Source: Vulgatibacter sp035565615
GTDB lineage: Bacteria > Myxococcota > Myxococcia > Myxococcales > Vulgatibacteraceae
Length of the DNA stretch: 35,238 nt
Assembly: GCA_035565615.1 (NCBI GenBank)
Contig: DATMSB010000156.1
Location: 1-35,238 of the forward strand
Direction of reading: 5' to 3'
A model generated the notes under the pieces. The model did no database searches, was not told the origin of the DNA, and saw only the letters and a list, made by a program, of their open reading frames with translations. The translations under genes were made by a program, and so were the position numbers. Of this stretch, positions 34,902 through 35,238 are shown piece by piece (position 1 is the stretch's first letter; the number at the start of each line of letters is the position of its first letter).

Positions 34902-35238
34902 TCATCGGGCGCATCGAAAGCCCAGGTTGCCCACGGTGTAGGGCCCCTGGAGGGAGCTGCGGAACGCGTACCGCATGAACGCGGCGTAGTCGTCCTTGTC
35001 ACCGGCGTTGATGGCGCTCGCGCCGCAGAAGCGCATCTTGTCGGGGTCGCCGTCCTCGCGGCTGTCCGAGCTGACCATGGTGCTGCCGAAGTCGAGCACC
35101 CACTCCCACACCAGCCCGTGCATGTCGTGGAGGCCCCAGTAGTTGGGTTCCCCTCGCGCCACCTTGGGGAACACCTTGGGTGTGGGCTTCGAGTACCACT
35201 CCAGGAGCCTGGCGGTGAAGGCGGGATCCGACCGGCCG
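34902..35238 (-). CDS. SUMF1/formylglycine-generating enzyme-like domain protein, C-terminal part
   Basis: About 112 residues, running off the right edge, ending NLGFRCAR. The motifs NYWGLHDMHGLVWEW and GFRC are the conserved ends of the SUMF1/FGE-sulfatase domain, shared by formylglycine-generating enzymes, ergothioneine-synthesis proteins and many proteins of unknown function. The reading frame continues from the edge with RSDPAFTARLLEWYSKPTPK. It is upstream of the SCO gene on the same strand, and probably in one operon with it. As I recall, SUMF1-domain and SCO genes are paired next to copper nitrite reductase in some denitrifiers; nirK would then lie just beyond the window. Confidence 0.8.
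   Translation of the reverse strand, partial: GRSDPAFTARLLEWYSKPTPKVFPKVARGEPNYWGLHDMHGLVWEWVLDFGSTMVSSDSREDGDPDKMRFCGASAINAGDKDDYAAFMRYAFRSSLQGPYTVGNLGFRCAR

Overview
The window is uniformly very GC-rich, with GC-biased third codon positions, GTG/TTG starts and many 4-bp gene overlaps. PEGA, TPR and Ser/Thr-kinase proteins, a bacterial-enhancer-binding sigma-54 regulator and large FAD/Fe-S fusion proteins point to a Myxococcota-like deltaproteobacterium (relatives of Anaeromyxobacter or Vulgatibacter). This assignment is inference; there is no rRNA or other marker gene in the window. No tRNA, CRISPR array, intact insertion sequence or prophage was seen.

Layout. 1-2.7 kb: the 3' end of a prolyl oligopeptidase, the wreck of a two-gene regulator/nucleotidyltransferase (toxin-antitoxin-like) module, a 42-residue highly basic protein and an alpha/beta hydrolase. 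2.9-10.3 kb: a RapA-type Swi2/Snf2 ATPase, a metallophosphoesterase-like protein that has lost most metal ligands, a lipoprotein-ferredoxin pair, an AlkA-type DNA glycosylase and a Kup potassium transporter. 10.3-16.2 kb: a GH15 glucoamylase/trehalase-family enzyme coupled to a small membrane protein, another membrane protein, and phosphoenolpyruvate carboxylase.

16.3-21.1 kb is a three-gene operon: an outer-membrane barrel with PEGA domains, an exported TPR protein, and a membrane Ser/Thr kinase with an N-terminal zinc ribbon and an extracytoplasmic helical domain. Together they look like an envelope-spanning signalling unit. 21.2-27.4 kb (minus strand) is a metabolic operon: enolase-superfamily enzyme, ThDP-dependent enzyme of the pyruvate oxidase type, and a fused FAD/Fe-S dehydrogenase with a C-terminal membrane helix. 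It is divergent from a ferritin-like gene, which is followed by a pirin.

29.4-35.2 kb looks like a nitrosative/oxidative stress and copper/denitrification neighbourhood: metallo-beta-lactamase-fold hydrolase, hemerythrin, sigma-54 activator, RIC-type iron-sulfur repair protein, CopD-like membrane protein, SCO copper chaperone and a partial SUMF1-domain protein. The sigma-54 activator and the RIC gene are divergent. Between them I can read a -24/-12 promoter with exact GG-N10-GC spacing and, about 140 bp upstream of its predicted start, an inverted repeat that could be the activator site. This self-contained circuit is the best candidate for an undescribed system here. Several broken genes (near 0.8-1.6, 29.5 and 30.7 kb) and a suspicious start at 16.3 kb are reported separately.
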